A DNA stretch of 64,000 nt from Dehalococcoidia bacterium (GTDB lineage: Bacteria > Chloroflexota > Dehalococcoidia > E44-bin15): the NCBI GenBank assembly GCA_041649635.1, contig JBAZMV010000006.1:1-64000 (forward strand). The letters run 5' to 3'. A model generated the notes under the pieces. The model saw only the letters and a program-made list of their open reading frames with translations, ran no database searches and was not told where the DNA came from. How positions within the stretch are numbered: position 1 is the first letter of the stretch; every line of letters starts with the position of its first letter. The position numbers were made by a program, and so were the translations under genes. Shown one piece after another: positions 18,621 through 28,747 of this stretch.

Positions 18621-21491
18621 CTACCAGCGCAGAGGCCGCTGCCAGGCCTCCTTAAGCTCCTTTATCGATGCCGAGAGCAGCAGCGCGCCGTCCCGTCCGC
18701 CGACCTCGAAGATATCGCCTTCCGTAACCCTGCCTATAGCGGCGTGGTCGATGCCCTTCATGACGCGCTCGAACCCCATCGCGTCCTCCGGCGACACCTC
18801 GGCGATGAAGCGGCTGTTCGATTCGGAGAAGAGTATGAAATCGTCTCGTTCGATATCTTCCCCCAGGGGAACTTTATTCGTATCGAGCTTCATGCCCAGG
18901 CCGCCGGCGAAGGCCATCTCGGCGGCGGCGACGCCGATGCCGCCCTCGCTGCAATCGTGGCAAGCCCTCACCAGTCCCTTAGATATCGCCGCGCTTAAAG
19001 CATCCATGACGGCCTTGCCCCTCGCCGGGTCGACACCGGGAGAGACGTTGCCTTTGAATCCGTGTACATCGAAATAGTGCGAGCCGCCCATCTCGCTGAA
19101 AGTAAGGCCGATGACGTATATCAGGTCTCCCGCCTTCTTGCAGTCCATGGTGACGGCGCGGTTGACATCCTCCATCACGCCCAGCGCGGAAACGAGCAGC
19201 GTCGGCGGTATGCAGATGCTCCCGTCACCGTTCTCGTACTCGTTGTACAGGCTGTCCTTGCCGGAGATGAACGGCGTTCCGTAGGCCAGCGACATATCGT
19301 GGCAGGCCCGCGCCGCGAGCGCCAGCCCGGCCATGCGGTCCGGCTTCTCCGGATTGCCCCAGCAGAAGTTGTCGATCAAGGCCACCCGCTCCAGGCTGCC
19401 GCCGACGGCTATCACCTGGCGCAGCGCCTCGTCTATTGCCGAGGCCGCCATGCGGTACGGGTCGATGTCGCCGTACTTCGGGTTGATGCCGTTAGATATG
19501 ATGATCCCCCTGTCCGAGCCGGGCACGGGCCTGATGATGGCCGCGTCGCCGGGGCCGTCGCTCTCCGCGCCCACGAGGGGTTTCAGCACGCTGCCGCCCT
19601 GCACCTCGTGGTCGTACTGGCGTATGACCCACTCCTTGCTGCACACGTTCCACGAGCCCAGTATCTTAAATAGATCGTCTTTCAGATCGACGTGCTCGGG
19701 GAGGTCGGGCTCCTCGAAGCGGGGCGGCGTCCAGCGCGCCCGGCGCTCCAGCTGCGGCAGGCCGCGGTGCAGGAACTCCATGTCCAGGTCGCAGACCTTC
19801 TTCCCGTCGTAGAACAGACGCAGCCTTTTATCATCCGTGAACTCGCCGATTATTGCCGCGGCAACGCCCTCCGCCGCGAACATATCGAGCAGCTCGGCCG
19901 CATTGTCCGGCGGAACGGCCAGCGCCATGCGCTCCTGTGATTCCGATATCCATATCTCATCGTAGGACAGTCCGGCGTACTTCAGCGGCACCTTCTCCAG
20001 GTCGACGCGCACGCCCGTCTCCTCCCCCATCTCGCCCACGGCCGAGGACAGGCCGCCGCCGCCGCAGTCGGTGATGCGGCTGTACAACCCCCTGTCGCGC
20101 GCCTTGAGCAGCACGTCCAGGAGTTTCTTTTCGACTATGGGATTTCCTATCTGCACCGAGACCGAGGACACCGTCTCCGATTCCGCGGTCAGCTCTCCCG
20201 AGGCGAAGGTCACGCCGTGTATGCCGTCGCGCCCGGTCAGACCGCCGGCCACGACCACCAGGTCGCCCGCGCTCTGTCTCCCCTGCTGAGCCATATGTTT
20301 CGGCATAACGCCCACCGTGCCGCAGAAGACCAGCGGGTTGGCGGTGTACCTGTCGTCGAAGCAGACGGCCCCGTTGAGGGTCGGGATGCCCATCCTGTTG
20401 CCGTAGTCCGCCACGCCCGCGCGCACGCCCTTGAATATGCGGCGCGGGTGCAGCACGCCCTGCGGCGTACGATCGTAAGGCAGGTCCGGCGGCCCGAAGC
20501 AGAACACGTCCGTGTTGCATACCGGCTTGGCCCCCAGCCCCGTGCCCAGCACGTCGCGTATGACCCCGCCCAGACCCGTGGCCGCGCCGCCGTAGGGCTC
20601 CACGGCCGAGGGGTGGTTATGCGTTTCGACCTTAAAGCAGACGGCGTTATCCTCGTCGAACTCGATGACGCCGGCGTTGTCTTTAAATACGGAGAGGCAC
20701 CAGGGCTTATTCAGCTCCCGCGTGGCCTTCATTATCGTGCTCTTGAGCAGGTTGTCGATGACGACGCCGTCCAGCGTTATCTTCCCTTTGAACGTCTTGT
20801 GGCCGCAGTGCTCGGACCATGTCTGCGCTATGGTCTCAAGCTCGACGTCGGTGGGGTTGCGGCCGATCTTTTTGAAATGATCCCTGATGACCTTCATCTC
20901 GTCCAGGTTGAGCCAGAGGCGGTTCCTGCTCAGCGCGATGAGGCCTTCGTCATCCATGGCCAGCAGGTCGACGACGTTGAGCGCGAACGAGTACGCGGCG
21001 GACGGCAGCGTCGTTGCCTCTCCCCCGGCGACGATATGTTGTATTACGGGATTCACCAGAAGCTTATCGGCTATCGTCTTGAGGGTGCTTGCGCTCAGCT
21101 GTCCGCCGAGATGATACCGTTTGGCCGTCTTAACCGATTCCACGCCCCCTATCCCGAGGTCGCGGATGCCCTTTCTGATGCTGTCCTCGACGGGATCCAG
21201 TACGCCCGGATTGTAAGCGACCTCAATGATATGGATTTTTTTTCGCGCATTCTCTATCAGCAAGCCTATGGAGTAGTCCTGGACAAGCGGATCGGCCAGC
21301 AGCTCCCTGCATATCCTTTCTACGTCGTCCGGCGTTAAGGCGCCTGCGATGATGTATATATCCGAGACGCGCGCTGACTTCAACACCCGGATGCCGAGGT
21401 CCCGCGCATCCTTCTGCAGCGCCGCCCCCCGCGGGTCGGGAAGCCCCGCCTTGACCGAGACCGCAACGTTATAGACAGAACTTTCGTTCAT
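18621..21491 (-). CDS. purL: FGAM synthase with two fused PurS-like domains
   Basis: 956 residues. The last ~770 are PurL (WSEHCGHKTF, VETHNHPSAVEPYGGAATG, DCGGGGLSSAVGEMG, HDCSEGGIG), which forms FGAM from FGAR, ATP and ammonia. The first ~175 residues are two successive PurS-like domains (VYNVAVSVKAGLPDPRG; then KIHIIEVAYNPGVLDPVEDS). Small bacterial PurL normally uses a separate PurS; here it is fused twice. It sits directly upstream of purQ, its glutaminase partner. Confidence 0.93.
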   Translation of the reverse strand: MNESSVYNVAVSVKAGLPDPRGAALQKDARDLGIRVLKSARVSDIYIIAGALTPDDVERICRELLADPLVQDYSIGLLIENARKKIHIIEVAYNPGVLDPVEDSIRKGIRDLGIGGVESVKTAKRYHLGGQLSASTLKTIADKLLVNPVIQHIVAGGEATTLPSAAYSFALNVVDLLAMDDEGLIALSRNRLWLNLDEMKVIRDHFKKIGRNPTDVELETIAQTWSEHCGHKTFKGKITLDGVVIDNLLKSTIMKATRELNKPWCLSVFKDNAGVIEFDEDNAVCFKVETHNHPSAVEPYGGAATGLGGVIRDVLGTGLGAKPVCNTDVFCFGPPDLPYDRTPQGVLHPRRIFKGVRAGVADYGNRMGIPTLNGAVCFDDRYTANPLVFCGTVGVMPKHMAQQGRQSAGDLVVVAGGLTGRDGIHGVTFASGELTAESETVSSVSVQIGNPIVEKKLLDVLLKARDRGLYSRITDCGGGGLSSAVGEMGEETGVRVDLEKVPLKYAGLSYDEIWISESQERMALAVPPDNAAELLDMFAAEGVAAAIIGEFTDDKRLRLFYDGKKVCDLDMEFLHRGLPQLERRARWTPPRFEEPDLPEHVDLKDDLFKILGSWNVCSKEWVIRQYDHEVQGGSVLKPLVGAESDGPGDAAIIRPVPGSDRGIIISNGINPKYGDIDPYRMAASAIDEALRQVIAVGGSLERVALIDNFCWGNPEKPDRMAGLALAARACHDMSLAYGTPFISGKDSLYNEYENGDGSICIPPTLLVSALGVMEDVNRAVTMDCKKAGDLIYVIGLTFSEMGGSHYFDVHGFKGNVSPGVDPARGKAVMDALSAAISKGLVRACHDCSEGGIGVAAAEMAFAGGLGMKLDTNKVPLGEDIERDDFILFSESNSRFIAEVSPEDAMGFERVMKGIDHAAIGRVTEGDIFEVGGRDGALLLSASIKELKEAWQRPLRW

Positions 21492-21527
21492 TTCATGCTT
21501 CTCTTGTCAAATTGTATCCCACACCTA

Positions 21528-23126
21528 TTAATGATTACCATACATGCGCCTCTTATCGCCATCGGCGGTGCCGCTGACCTTCTCCCTCTCCTCGGCGAAA
21601 TCGAATCCGGTCCAGATACCGATGGAGCCGAGCACCGAGTCCTGCGGGTGATAGCGGCGGAATATCTTGAAATAGTAGGCCGCCTCTTTGCTGTTGATGA
21701 CGGCCTGGGGGGTTTCGGCCCGGATACGTTCGTACTCGCCGTCGCTCATCTCGGCGTTTGCCAGCTTCTCGCCGAGGTCCTCGCAGCCGGCGCCCTGGGT
21801 GTACTGTACCTTGTAGCGCCAGAGTATGTCGTCCGGCAGATAACCGGTACCTTCGAACGCCTTGCGCAATATCCACTTCTCTATCTTGTCGCCGTCCCGT
21901 CCCGTCTCTTTGATCTTCAGCTCGGCCGGAATTTTCATGGCCAGGTCTATCATGGCCGTATCCAGGAACGGCACGCGAAGCTCCAGGCTGAAGAGCATGC
22001 CCATGCGGTCGGCGCGCTGGAGATTGATGTTGTGCAGATTGGCGATGCAGCGCCGCCCCTCCGCGTTGGCCCTGTCCGCGGGCAGGTTCTTCATGTAATG
22101 GTAGCCGTTGAATATCTCGTCGGCGCCCTCGCCCGTCAAAACGACGGTAACGTAATCCGCCGCCAGCTTGCAGGTGAAATAACACGGCACGGCGCAGCGG
22201 ACGAGGGACGGGTCGTAGCTCTCCAGCTTATTAATGACGATCGGCAGCGCCTCGTAGTATTCGTCCTCCGTAAAGATAAGCTCGTGGTGGGTGGAGCCGA
22301 TATGTTGTGCGGCGATGCGCGATGCCACGAGGTCGTCGCTCTCCTCGCCGCAGGCGTTCCTCATGCCGACGACGAAGGTATGCAGGTTGGGTATCTCGTC
22401 GGCGGCGATGGCCGCGACCAGGCTGGAGTCCAGCCCGCCGGAGCAGAACGATCCGACGTGGATCTCCCTGTCCGCAAGGAGGCGCTTCTTCACCGCGCCG
22501 ATGAACGTATTCCGGATGGTCTCGCAGGCCTCATCGACACCGGTGAGCGGGTGATCTTCGACCGGCGGGATGCGGTAGTATGAAACGAAGCCCTCCGATG
22601 GTGTGTAATAATAGCCCGCCGGGAACTCGTGCACCTCGGAGACGCCTGCCAGGCTCATGGCCCCCAGCTCGGAGGTGAAATACATTTTCCCATCGACGTA
22701 GCCGTAGTACAGCGGCTTGATGCCGACGGGATCGCGCGCCAGCATGTAATCGTCGCCGTCAAATATGGCGAAGGCGAACATGCCGTCGAGATCCTTCACG
22801 CATTGCGGGCCCTTCTCCCGGTAGAGGTGCAGGATGACCTCCGAGTCCGAATCCGTAGTAAAAACGTGCCTGTCGGACAGGCTTCTCCTGAGCTCGCGGA
22901 AGTTGTATATCTCGCCGTTGCAGATGACGCCGCAGCGACCGCCGTCGGCCAGGATGGGCTGATGCCCCTTTATCACGTCGACGATGGACAGGCGCGTGTG
23001 GCCCAGCACCATATCCCGGTGGGTGTGGATGCCGCGGTCGTCCGGGCCGCGGTGGGGCAGCGCGTCCAGCATCCTTTCAACTGTCTCAGTGTCTATTATG
23101 CCAAAACATCCGGCTATGCCGCACAC
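21528..23126 (-). CDS. asnB: Asparagine synthetase, glutamine-hydrolysing
   Basis: 532 residues, the usual AsnB length. The class II amidotransferase domain starts at catalytic Cys2 (MCGIAGCFG), with HRGPDDRG, RLSIVD and NGEIYN. The C-terminal synthetase domain has the pyrophosphate loop SGGLDSS and LTGEGADEIFNGY. It converts aspartate + glutamine + ATP to asparagine. It lies between the glutamate-synthase genes and purL in the same transcript. Confidence 0.94.
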   Translation of the reverse strand: MCGIAGCFGIIDTETVERMLDALPHRGPDDRGIHTHRDMVLGHTRLSIVDVIKGHQPILADGGRCGVICNGEIYNFRELRRSLSDRHVFTTDSDSEVILHLYREKGPQCVKDLDGMFAFAIFDGDDYMLARDPVGIKPLYYGYVDGKMYFTSELGAMSLAGVSEVHEFPAGYYYTPSEGFVSYYRIPPVEDHPLTGVDEACETIRNTFIGAVKKRLLADREIHVGSFCSGGLDSSLVAAIAADEIPNLHTFVVGMRNACGEESDDLVASRIAAQHIGSTHHELIFTEDEYYEALPIVINKLESYDPSLVRCAVPCYFTCKLAADYVTVVLTGEGADEIFNGYHYMKNLPADRANAEGRRCIANLHNINLQRADRMGMLFSLELRVPFLDTAMIDLAMKIPAELKIKETGRDGDKIEKWILRKAFEGTGYLPDDILWRYKVQYTQGAGCEDLGEKLANAEMSDGEYERIRAETPQAVINSKEAAYYFKIFRRYHPQDSVLGSIGIWTGFDFAEEREKVSGTADGDKRRMYGNH

Positions 23127-23171
23127 TATTAATAAACCCTTTCCAAATCTACAGCCGATACCGTCCCGCGC

Positions 23172-25826
23172 CTATCTGCACGCGGCGGCCTCTGTCTTCA
23201 CCGTCTCGCTCAAGCCGTCGTCATCCGGCACGGAGGACTTGAAACCTTTGGGCCTGATCTTCCGGTAGACCTCCTTCGGCGACAGTTTGTTACCGTCGAC
23301 GGTCAATAGTCTGTCGATGCTGATGCCGAAGAGCCTCTCGTTCTCTTCCAGATAAGGCAGTATCAGCTTCCAGTCGGCGTCCGTCACTCTGGCGAACTCG
23401 CCGCCGTTCAATTGCTCGTCGACAAGTTTCCTTCGCGGGTCGCGCACGTAGATGGCGCCGCCGGAGGCTAAAGAGAATATGTTCGAGCCCGGATAAGGCG
23501 ATTCGTACTCCTTGATCGAACCATCCCCGTCGTCGAAGCCGATGCCGTTCAATATGACGAAGCCGCCGCCGTTGTGCGGATCGCCGGCCATGAAGGACTC
23601 GGCCAGGTAATCGAGGGCGGTGCCGTTGATGACCACGCGCGGACGGCCCACGGCGTTGATCAGCGGACGGCCCGCGGCGTTGCCCATGACATAGGCCGCG
23701 CCGCCCTTGGCGCCGTACATGAAGGTCTGCCCCACGTCGCCGAAGACCACCAGCTTGCCCTCCTTCATGATCTGGCACAGCTGGTCCTGCGCGTTGCCGT
23801 GCACGTATATCTCCATGCCGTCTATGCCCGACGACAGGTAGTCGCCCGATGAACCGTAGACGTCTATGCGCACGCCCGTAGTCGCCGGGCCGAAGCCGCA
23901 GCCGGTGAAGCGCTGGCCGCGGTAGTTATAGACGATGAAGCGCTTCCAGCCCAGCTTGAAGGCTTTCACCATGAGCACGGCGTCGCAGTTGTCGCCCTCC
24001 GGCTCGAAATTATTCGCGTCGATGACGAGAACCTGCTCGTTCTTCTCAGGCGCGCGCAGCCCGCCGCGGGTCGCGAAATCGATCCTGACGAAGCGCGAAG
24101 CCGACCTGGCCGTGATAGCGGGCGTGGCCGCGAAGAGCTCGTCCAGCGCCAGCTTGAGCACGTGCTGCAGCGAGCCGCGCTTTATCACACCCGTGTTATA
24201 TCTGCGGTCGTTGAGGAGCGTGAGCGCCTCTACGGCCGCGGTCTTGCAGACATCGTTCTTCAGCGCCTGGTTCTTGATGGCTCCGATGATATACCTGAAG
24301 CCGTCGGCGTCCAGCCTCACCATATTATCGCGCACGCAGGCGAAGACGCCCGGCGCCGCGTCCGATTGCGCCAGCATAGTGCGCAGCTTCTCCTCCATGG
24401 CCCTGCTCTCGGCGGTGCTTTTCAGCGCCTTCGAGGTATCGCATATGGCCTTGTCCCGGGTGGTCTCGATGACCTTGCCGAACTTGTCGGCGCATACGAG
24501 TCTTTTGCCGCCCGAGCCGTCATCCTTAAGGCTGAAGATGAAGGCGCCGCCGTCGGTGTAGCTGCCGCCGCGGGCGTTCCAGTATTTGTCCGCGACGGGC
24601 CGGAAGCGCGGGTCCTCCTGTTCCAGCGAGATGAGCGTGGCGTCTATGGCCTGCTTCTCCGAGCAGATGAGCCCGATCTGCACATCGCCCTCCTGCAGCG
24701 CGAAGACCTGCGGCCGCAACATGGCGGTATCGGTGATGCCGATGAGCTGGAACTGGCTATTGCCCGCGTCGTTCCTGGCGATGATGAAGAACCACGGGCC
24801 GTCCGGAGACGAGAACACATGGTGCTTCTGGATGGCGCGATACAGCTCCTGCTTCCCGGCCGGCAGCATGTCGAAGTCCATCTCCGATGTCGGCGCCATG
24901 GCCTCGATGAGATATTCCAACGGATATTTATAGACCCTGCTCCACAGGTCCCACAGCAGCGCCGCCTCCTCGGTATCGGTGAGGAACAGCGGGTGGTAGC
25001 TGCGCTGTTTAAGGTATTCGAGGACCGACTGGTAGTTGGCGAAGTCGCCGTTGTGCACCAGAGCCTCGTTCAAGGCGCTGAAGGGGTGGCAGCCGCCGGG
25101 GTGCCAGACGCGGCCGCGGGTGGGATAGCGCTGGTGCGCCAGCCAGACGTGGGCCTTGAAATCGTCGAGCTTGTAATAACGTACGACGTTCTCCGCGTAG
25201 CCCACGATCTTGAGTATCATCATGTTGCGCCCGTGGGACATGACGAAGGCCTTCTTCTCGCCCAGCGAGGCGTAATATTTTTTATTGATATTGAAGCTGT
25301 TGCGGTAGACGAACTCGTCCTCGGCGTCGCGGCGCGCCAGCGACTCGAATCTGTTATCCGCGATGAATCTATCGAGGACGTCTTCCCTGACGCGCACGAA
25401 ATAGCGCATCACGTCCGGGGGCTTTACCTCCAAACCGAGCTTGCGATAGTCGTCCAGCGTGGCCAGCTTCTCGAATTTATCGATCCTGAAGTGCGGCGCG
25501 ATGAAATTTTCCTCGATCTCGTCCTTCACGCTTGTATCCAGCAGCGCGATGTGCAGCATGTAGTCGTCGTCCAGCACCTGCCGCGACACGCCCAGCGCCT
25601 CGGGTACGAAGCCCACCGCGCCGACGCCGCCGCCCTTGCCGTTGCCGCGGTTGTGCATCTGCACCGACGGCGCGAAGATGTTCTTGCCCGTCACGGGGAT
25701 GGAGCAGATGAAGCCGGTTACGCCGCAGCCGCCCTCCTCCTCCGGGTTCGGGTCGAGGTTCGACATGTCCCGAAACAGCTCGGTTCTTGACGATAGTATT
25801 TTTTCAACGTTATCCATATCAGCCAA
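23172..25826 (-). CDS. Glutamate [12 protein letters not shown] protein: glutaminase plus GXGXG domains
   Basis: 884 residues. The N-terminus has a class II (GlxB/GltB-type) amidotransferase whose nucleophile is probably C34 in EEGGCGVTGF, so a short propeptide must be removed. HQRYPTRG and HNGDFANY follow. The C-terminal third is the GXGXG beta-helix of glutamate synthase (GDVGQTFMYGAKGGAAYVMG). The FMN central domain is absent and is supplied by the next gene upstream in the operon (25833-27314). Together they rebuild a split glutamate synthase. The C-terminal tail VPDDDGLSETV is echoed near purQ. Confidence 0.85.
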   Translation of the reverse strand: MADMDNVEKILSSRTELFRDMSNLDPNPEEEGGCGVTGFICSIPVTGKNIFAPSVQMHNRGNGKGGGVGAVGFVPEALGVSRQVLDDDYMLHIALLDTSVKDEIEENFIAPHFRIDKFEKLATLDDYRKLGLEVKPPDVMRYFVRVREDVLDRFIADNRFESLARRDAEDEFVYRNSFNINKKYYASLGEKKAFVMSHGRNMMILKIVGYAENVVRYYKLDDFKAHVWLAHQRYPTRGRVWHPGGCHPFSALNEALVHNGDFANYQSVLEYLKQRSYHPLFLTDTEEAALLWDLWSRVYKYPLEYLIEAMAPTSEMDFDMLPAGKQELYRAIQKHHVFSSPDGPWFFIIARNDAGNSQFQLIGITDTAMLRPQVFALQEGDVQIGLICSEKQAIDATLISLEQEDPRFRPVADKYWNARGGSYTDGGAFIFSLKDDGSGGKRLVCADKFGKVIETTRDKAICDTSKALKSTAESRAMEEKLRTMLAQSDAAPGVFACVRDNMVRLDADGFRYIIGAIKNQALKNDVCKTAAVEALTLLNDRRYNTGVIKRGSLQHVLKLALDELFAATPAITARSASRFVRIDFATRGGLRAPEKNEQVLVIDANNFEPEGDNCDAVLMVKAFKLGWKRFIVYNYRGQRFTGCGFGPATTGVRIDVYGSSGDYLSSGIDGMEIYVHGNAQDQLCQIMKEGKLVVFGDVGQTFMYGAKGGAAYVMGNAAGRPLINAVGRPRVVINGTALDYLAESFMAGDPHNGGGFVILNGIGFDDGDGSIKEYESPYPGSNIFSLASGGAIYVRDPRRKLVDEQLNGGEFARVTDADWKLILPYLEENERLFGISIDRLLTVDGNKLSPKEVYRKIRPKGFKSSVPDDDGLSETVKTEAAACR

Positions 25827-25832
25827 CTCCGC

Positions 25833-27314
25833 TCAGTTACTGTAATCTATGTGCTCCAGCAGGTCCGTGCGCCCCACCAGCTCCCTGATGCTCCTCATGC
25901 CGAACCTCTGCAGGATATCCACCAGCTGCACGTTCCAGGCGTGGTACAGGTTGGTCAGGCGCTGCGTGGCCCACTCCTCGCCGAAGAGGTCGGACAGCTC
26001 GGAGTCCGTGGAGGCGATGCCGCGGGCGCAGCCGCGACCCGACTCGCAGTTGCCGCAGCGCACGCACTCCAGCGCCACCAGCTCCGCCGTGCCGATGATG
26101 CACCCGTCCGCGCCCAGGCAGATGGCCTTGGCTACATCGTGGGCCGTGCGTATGCCGCCCGACGCCATGAGCGTCATGTGCTCGCGCACGCCCTCCTCCT
26201 TGAGGAAGCTGTGCACCTTGGTGATGGCGTACTCGATGGGCATGGCGATGTGCTTCTTGGCGATATCGGGCGCGGCCCCGGTGCCGCCGTAGCCGCCGTC
26301 GATATGAATGATATGGGCCCCGGCGTAGTACGAGCCCACCGCCACCATGTCCACGTCGCTGGGGGTCGAGACCTTGACCGATACCAGGGCCTTGGGGTTC
26401 ATCTCCTTGACCCAGTCTATGTGCTTCTTGTGATCCTCGATGGAGTACACCGAGTGGAACGGGAACGGCGAGAACAGAGAAGTTCCCTTGACGGCCTCGC
26501 GCATGCGGGCCACGCTCTCCGTGACCTTCTCGCCCAGCAGGTGCCCGCCCAGGCCCGGCTTGGCCCCCTGCGCGTATTTGAACTCGATTATCTTGACGCG
26601 CTGCACGGTCTCCTCGCGCACGCCGAATAAACCCGTAGCGACCTGCGTTATCATGTGATCGTCGTACGGTATCAGCATCTCCGGGTAGCCGCCCTCGCCG
26701 GTGCAGCTGAAGGTGTTCCATATGGCCGCGTTGTGCGCCTTGGAGACCATGGTGGGCAGGCTCACCGAGCCGAAGGACATGCCGCCGCCGTAGACGGGGG
26801 TCGAGATGACGATGTCGGCCCGCCCGTCGTTCCTGCGGTTCAGCGGTATCTCGGTCGAAATTTCGGACTTATCGACGCGGGGCGGATGGGCCACGAACTT
26901 GAGCCTCAGCTTGTCGAAGCCGCCGCCGGAGTTGCCGGTGTTATACTCCAGGTCCTTGCGCTGCGGCGGATAGCCGGTCTCGGCCATGATCCAGGTGCCG
27001 GTGATCATATCCGCGGTCCAGCGGTAGTCGCCCAGCGTGGCGTACATCGGGTTCAGCGACAGACTCAGCGCCTGGCGCGGGCACTTGTCGATGCAGCAGA
27101 AATCGCTGTTGCGGCACTCGAAGCCGATGCATTTATAGTCGATGGGCGGTTTGGCCCGGTTGTGCCCCTCGACCCTCTCATGCACGCCGTAGGGGCACGT
27201 GGCTACGCACGTGCCGCAGTTGATGCAGGCGTCGGACCGGGTGACCTTGTATTTCGGCACCTGGTGCTTGAACCTGGAAGGTGTATTTTTGATTTGTACG
27301 GTCGATGGTTTCAT
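25833..27314 (-). CDS. Glutamate synthase FMN/Fe-S central subunit
   Basis: 493 residues. An N-terminal ferredoxin-type segment (CINCGTCVATCPYG, then ECRNSDFCCIDKCPRQAL) precedes a GltB-type FMN barrel (TPVYGGGMSFGS, GQ-like AKPGLGGHLLG, HIDGGYGGTGAAP, ASGGIRTAHDVAKA, GADGCIIGTAELVALECVRCGNCESGRGCARG). It reduces 2-iminoglutarate using ammonia from the partner glutaminase. It starts inside the stop of the preceding gene (ATGA, 27311-27314) and ends 7 nt before the glutaminase/GXGXG gene. Confidence 0.88.
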   Translation of the reverse strand: MKPSTVQIKNTPSRFKHQVPKYKVTRSDACINCGTCVATCPYGVHERVEGHNRAKPPIDYKCIGFECRNSDFCCIDKCPRQALSLSLNPMYATLGDYRWTADMITGTWIMAETGYPPQRKDLEYNTGNSGGGFDKLRLKFVAHPPRVDKSEISTEIPLNRRNDGRADIVISTPVYGGGMSFGSVSLPTMVSKAHNAAIWNTFSCTGEGGYPEMLIPYDDHMITQVATGLFGVREETVQRVKIIEFKYAQGAKPGLGGHLLGEKVTESVARMREAVKGTSLFSPFPFHSVYSIEDHKKHIDWVKEMNPKALVSVKVSTPSDVDMVAVGSYYAGAHIIHIDGGYGGTGAAPDIAKKHIAMPIEYAITKVHSFLKEEGVREHMTLMASGGIRTAHDVAKAICLGADGCIIGTAELVALECVRCGNCESGRGCARGIASTDSELSDLFGEEWATQRLTNLYHAWNVQLVDILQRFGMRSIRELVGRTDLLEHIDYSN

Positions 27315-28720
27315 ACGCTTGCCGCTTTCTTTTTCTTAAATATAACGCCAAAGGTGTCCCTGTCTATCTCCTCGAAGAATATGGCCCGGCCGCTCTCCCC
27401 GCGCAGCCGGCGCGCCTCGCGGATGCCCATGGCGCCCATCATCTCCAGTATCTGGGAGTGCCAGGCGCCCATCAGGTTCACCATGCGCTGCGTTAATTTC
27501 GCGACCGGTATCCTGCCGAGGCCCTCCGGGAGAATCAGCCGCATCTCCGGCTCCTCGTATAACCGGGCGCCCAGCGCGATCATGAGCGGCATATCTATAG
27601 CCGTCAGGTCCGCGCCGCAGAGCATGGCCTTGACCACGTACTCGGCCATGGCGATGCCGCCCGATGCGATGACGACCACCTCGTCGCGGATGCGCTCCTC
27701 CACCAGCCTCAGGTGCACGGCCCTGATGATATCCTTGAGCAGGCGCCCCTGCGCCCCCGCCGACCCGTTGCGCCCCCGCCCGCGGTAGTCGGCCGCTATG
27801 TGCACGATCTCCGCGCCGTCCCGGGCCAGTTTGGCCGCGATGTCCTCCACGCCCGCGACGGCCGGGACGCGTATGATGACGGTGGCTTTGCTCAGCTTTG
27901 CGATCCTTTCCCTCAGCCCGCGGTAATCCTTCGACACCTCGTCGCCGTACTCGATGGATACCAGGCGCGCCTTACTCAGCAGGGCCCCGTATTTATCGAC
28001 CTCAGCGGACGCAAGCAGGGGTATGATATTGCCGCCGTACTTCCCGATCTCCGGCGTGATATCGGCCGCAGGGATGACGATGAACGTCATGATCTCCGCG
28101 GCCGCCTTCACAAGCGCCTCAACGACGTTCGCGCCCGGCTTCTCCGACGGCAGTTCGAACAGTATCGGGATCGGGATATCGACGGTATCGGGCACGGCCG
28201 ACAGCAACCGCCCGTCGGCGCCGAACTTCAGGTGGTTCAGCCTGCGTCCCATATCGACGGATGTGTTGATATATTCCCGGCCGTGGATGCCGTCACGCGT
28301 CGGCCGCACGATCTCGGACATGTCGGTCCACATGCTGTCGAAGCCGGCTCCGCTGAACGGACCGCGGTAGCCGGCGCCGGAGACGGGCACCTTCCCGTCC
28401 TCGGCCTGCTTCCACAGGCTCAGCAGCATATCTGGCTTCCAGTACGCGCCGCCGACGGCCGCGAAATCCTTGTCCAGGGATTTCTCCAGGGCCCCGCGCG
28501 GGCACTCCTGGATACAGCGGAAGCAGTTGCGGCAGACCACGGTGTTGGGCTCCGCCATCCTGCGGCGATCGTCCACGCGGCGCTTGTGCGCCTCATAGAT
28601 GCAGACCTTGGTGCACTTGCCGCAGTTGATGCAGTTCTCCCCGCGCACGATCTTGAACTTGCTCACGTAGTCGAAACCGAGCGGCGCAACTTTCGGATGT
28701 ATATGATATTTCTTCGGCAT
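27311..28720 (-). CDS. Divergent ferredoxin/FMN glutamate synthase paralogue
   Basis: 469 residues. The N-terminus has two ferredoxin motifs (CINCGKCTKVCIYE; CRNCFRCIQECPRGAL), and the rest aligns with the FMN barrel of the neighbour. Key stretches are weakened: the GGTGA signature and the CxxCGNC-type C-terminal cysteines are missing. It may be an electron-transfer or structural partner of the active subunit rather than a second enzyme. It overlaps the next gene by 4 nt. Confidence 0.7.
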   Translation of the reverse strand: MPKKYHIHPKVAPLGFDYVSKFKIVRGENCINCGKCTKVCIYEAHKRRVDDRRRMAEPNTVVCRNCFRCIQECPRGALEKSLDKDFAAVGGAYWKPDMLLSLWKQAEDGKVPVSGAGYRGPFSGAGFDSMWTDMSEIVRPTRDGIHGREYINTSVDMGRRLNHLKFGADGRLLSAVPDTVDIPIPILFELPSEKPGANVVEALVKAAAEIMTFIVIPAADITPEIGKYGGNIIPLLASAEVDKYGALLSKARLVSIEYGDEVSKDYRGLRERIAKLSKATVIIRVPAVAGVEDIAAKLARDGAEIVHIAADYRGRGRNGSAGAQGRLLKDIIRAVHLRLVEERIRDEVVVIASGGIAMAEYVVKAMLCGADLTAIDMPLMIALGARLYEEPEMRLILPEGLGRIPVAKLTQRMVNLMGAWHSQILEMMGAMGIREARRLRGESGRAIFFEEIDRDTFGVIFKKKKAASV

Positions 28721-28747
28721 AGTCTTTACCCGTCTCTTTAAATATAT

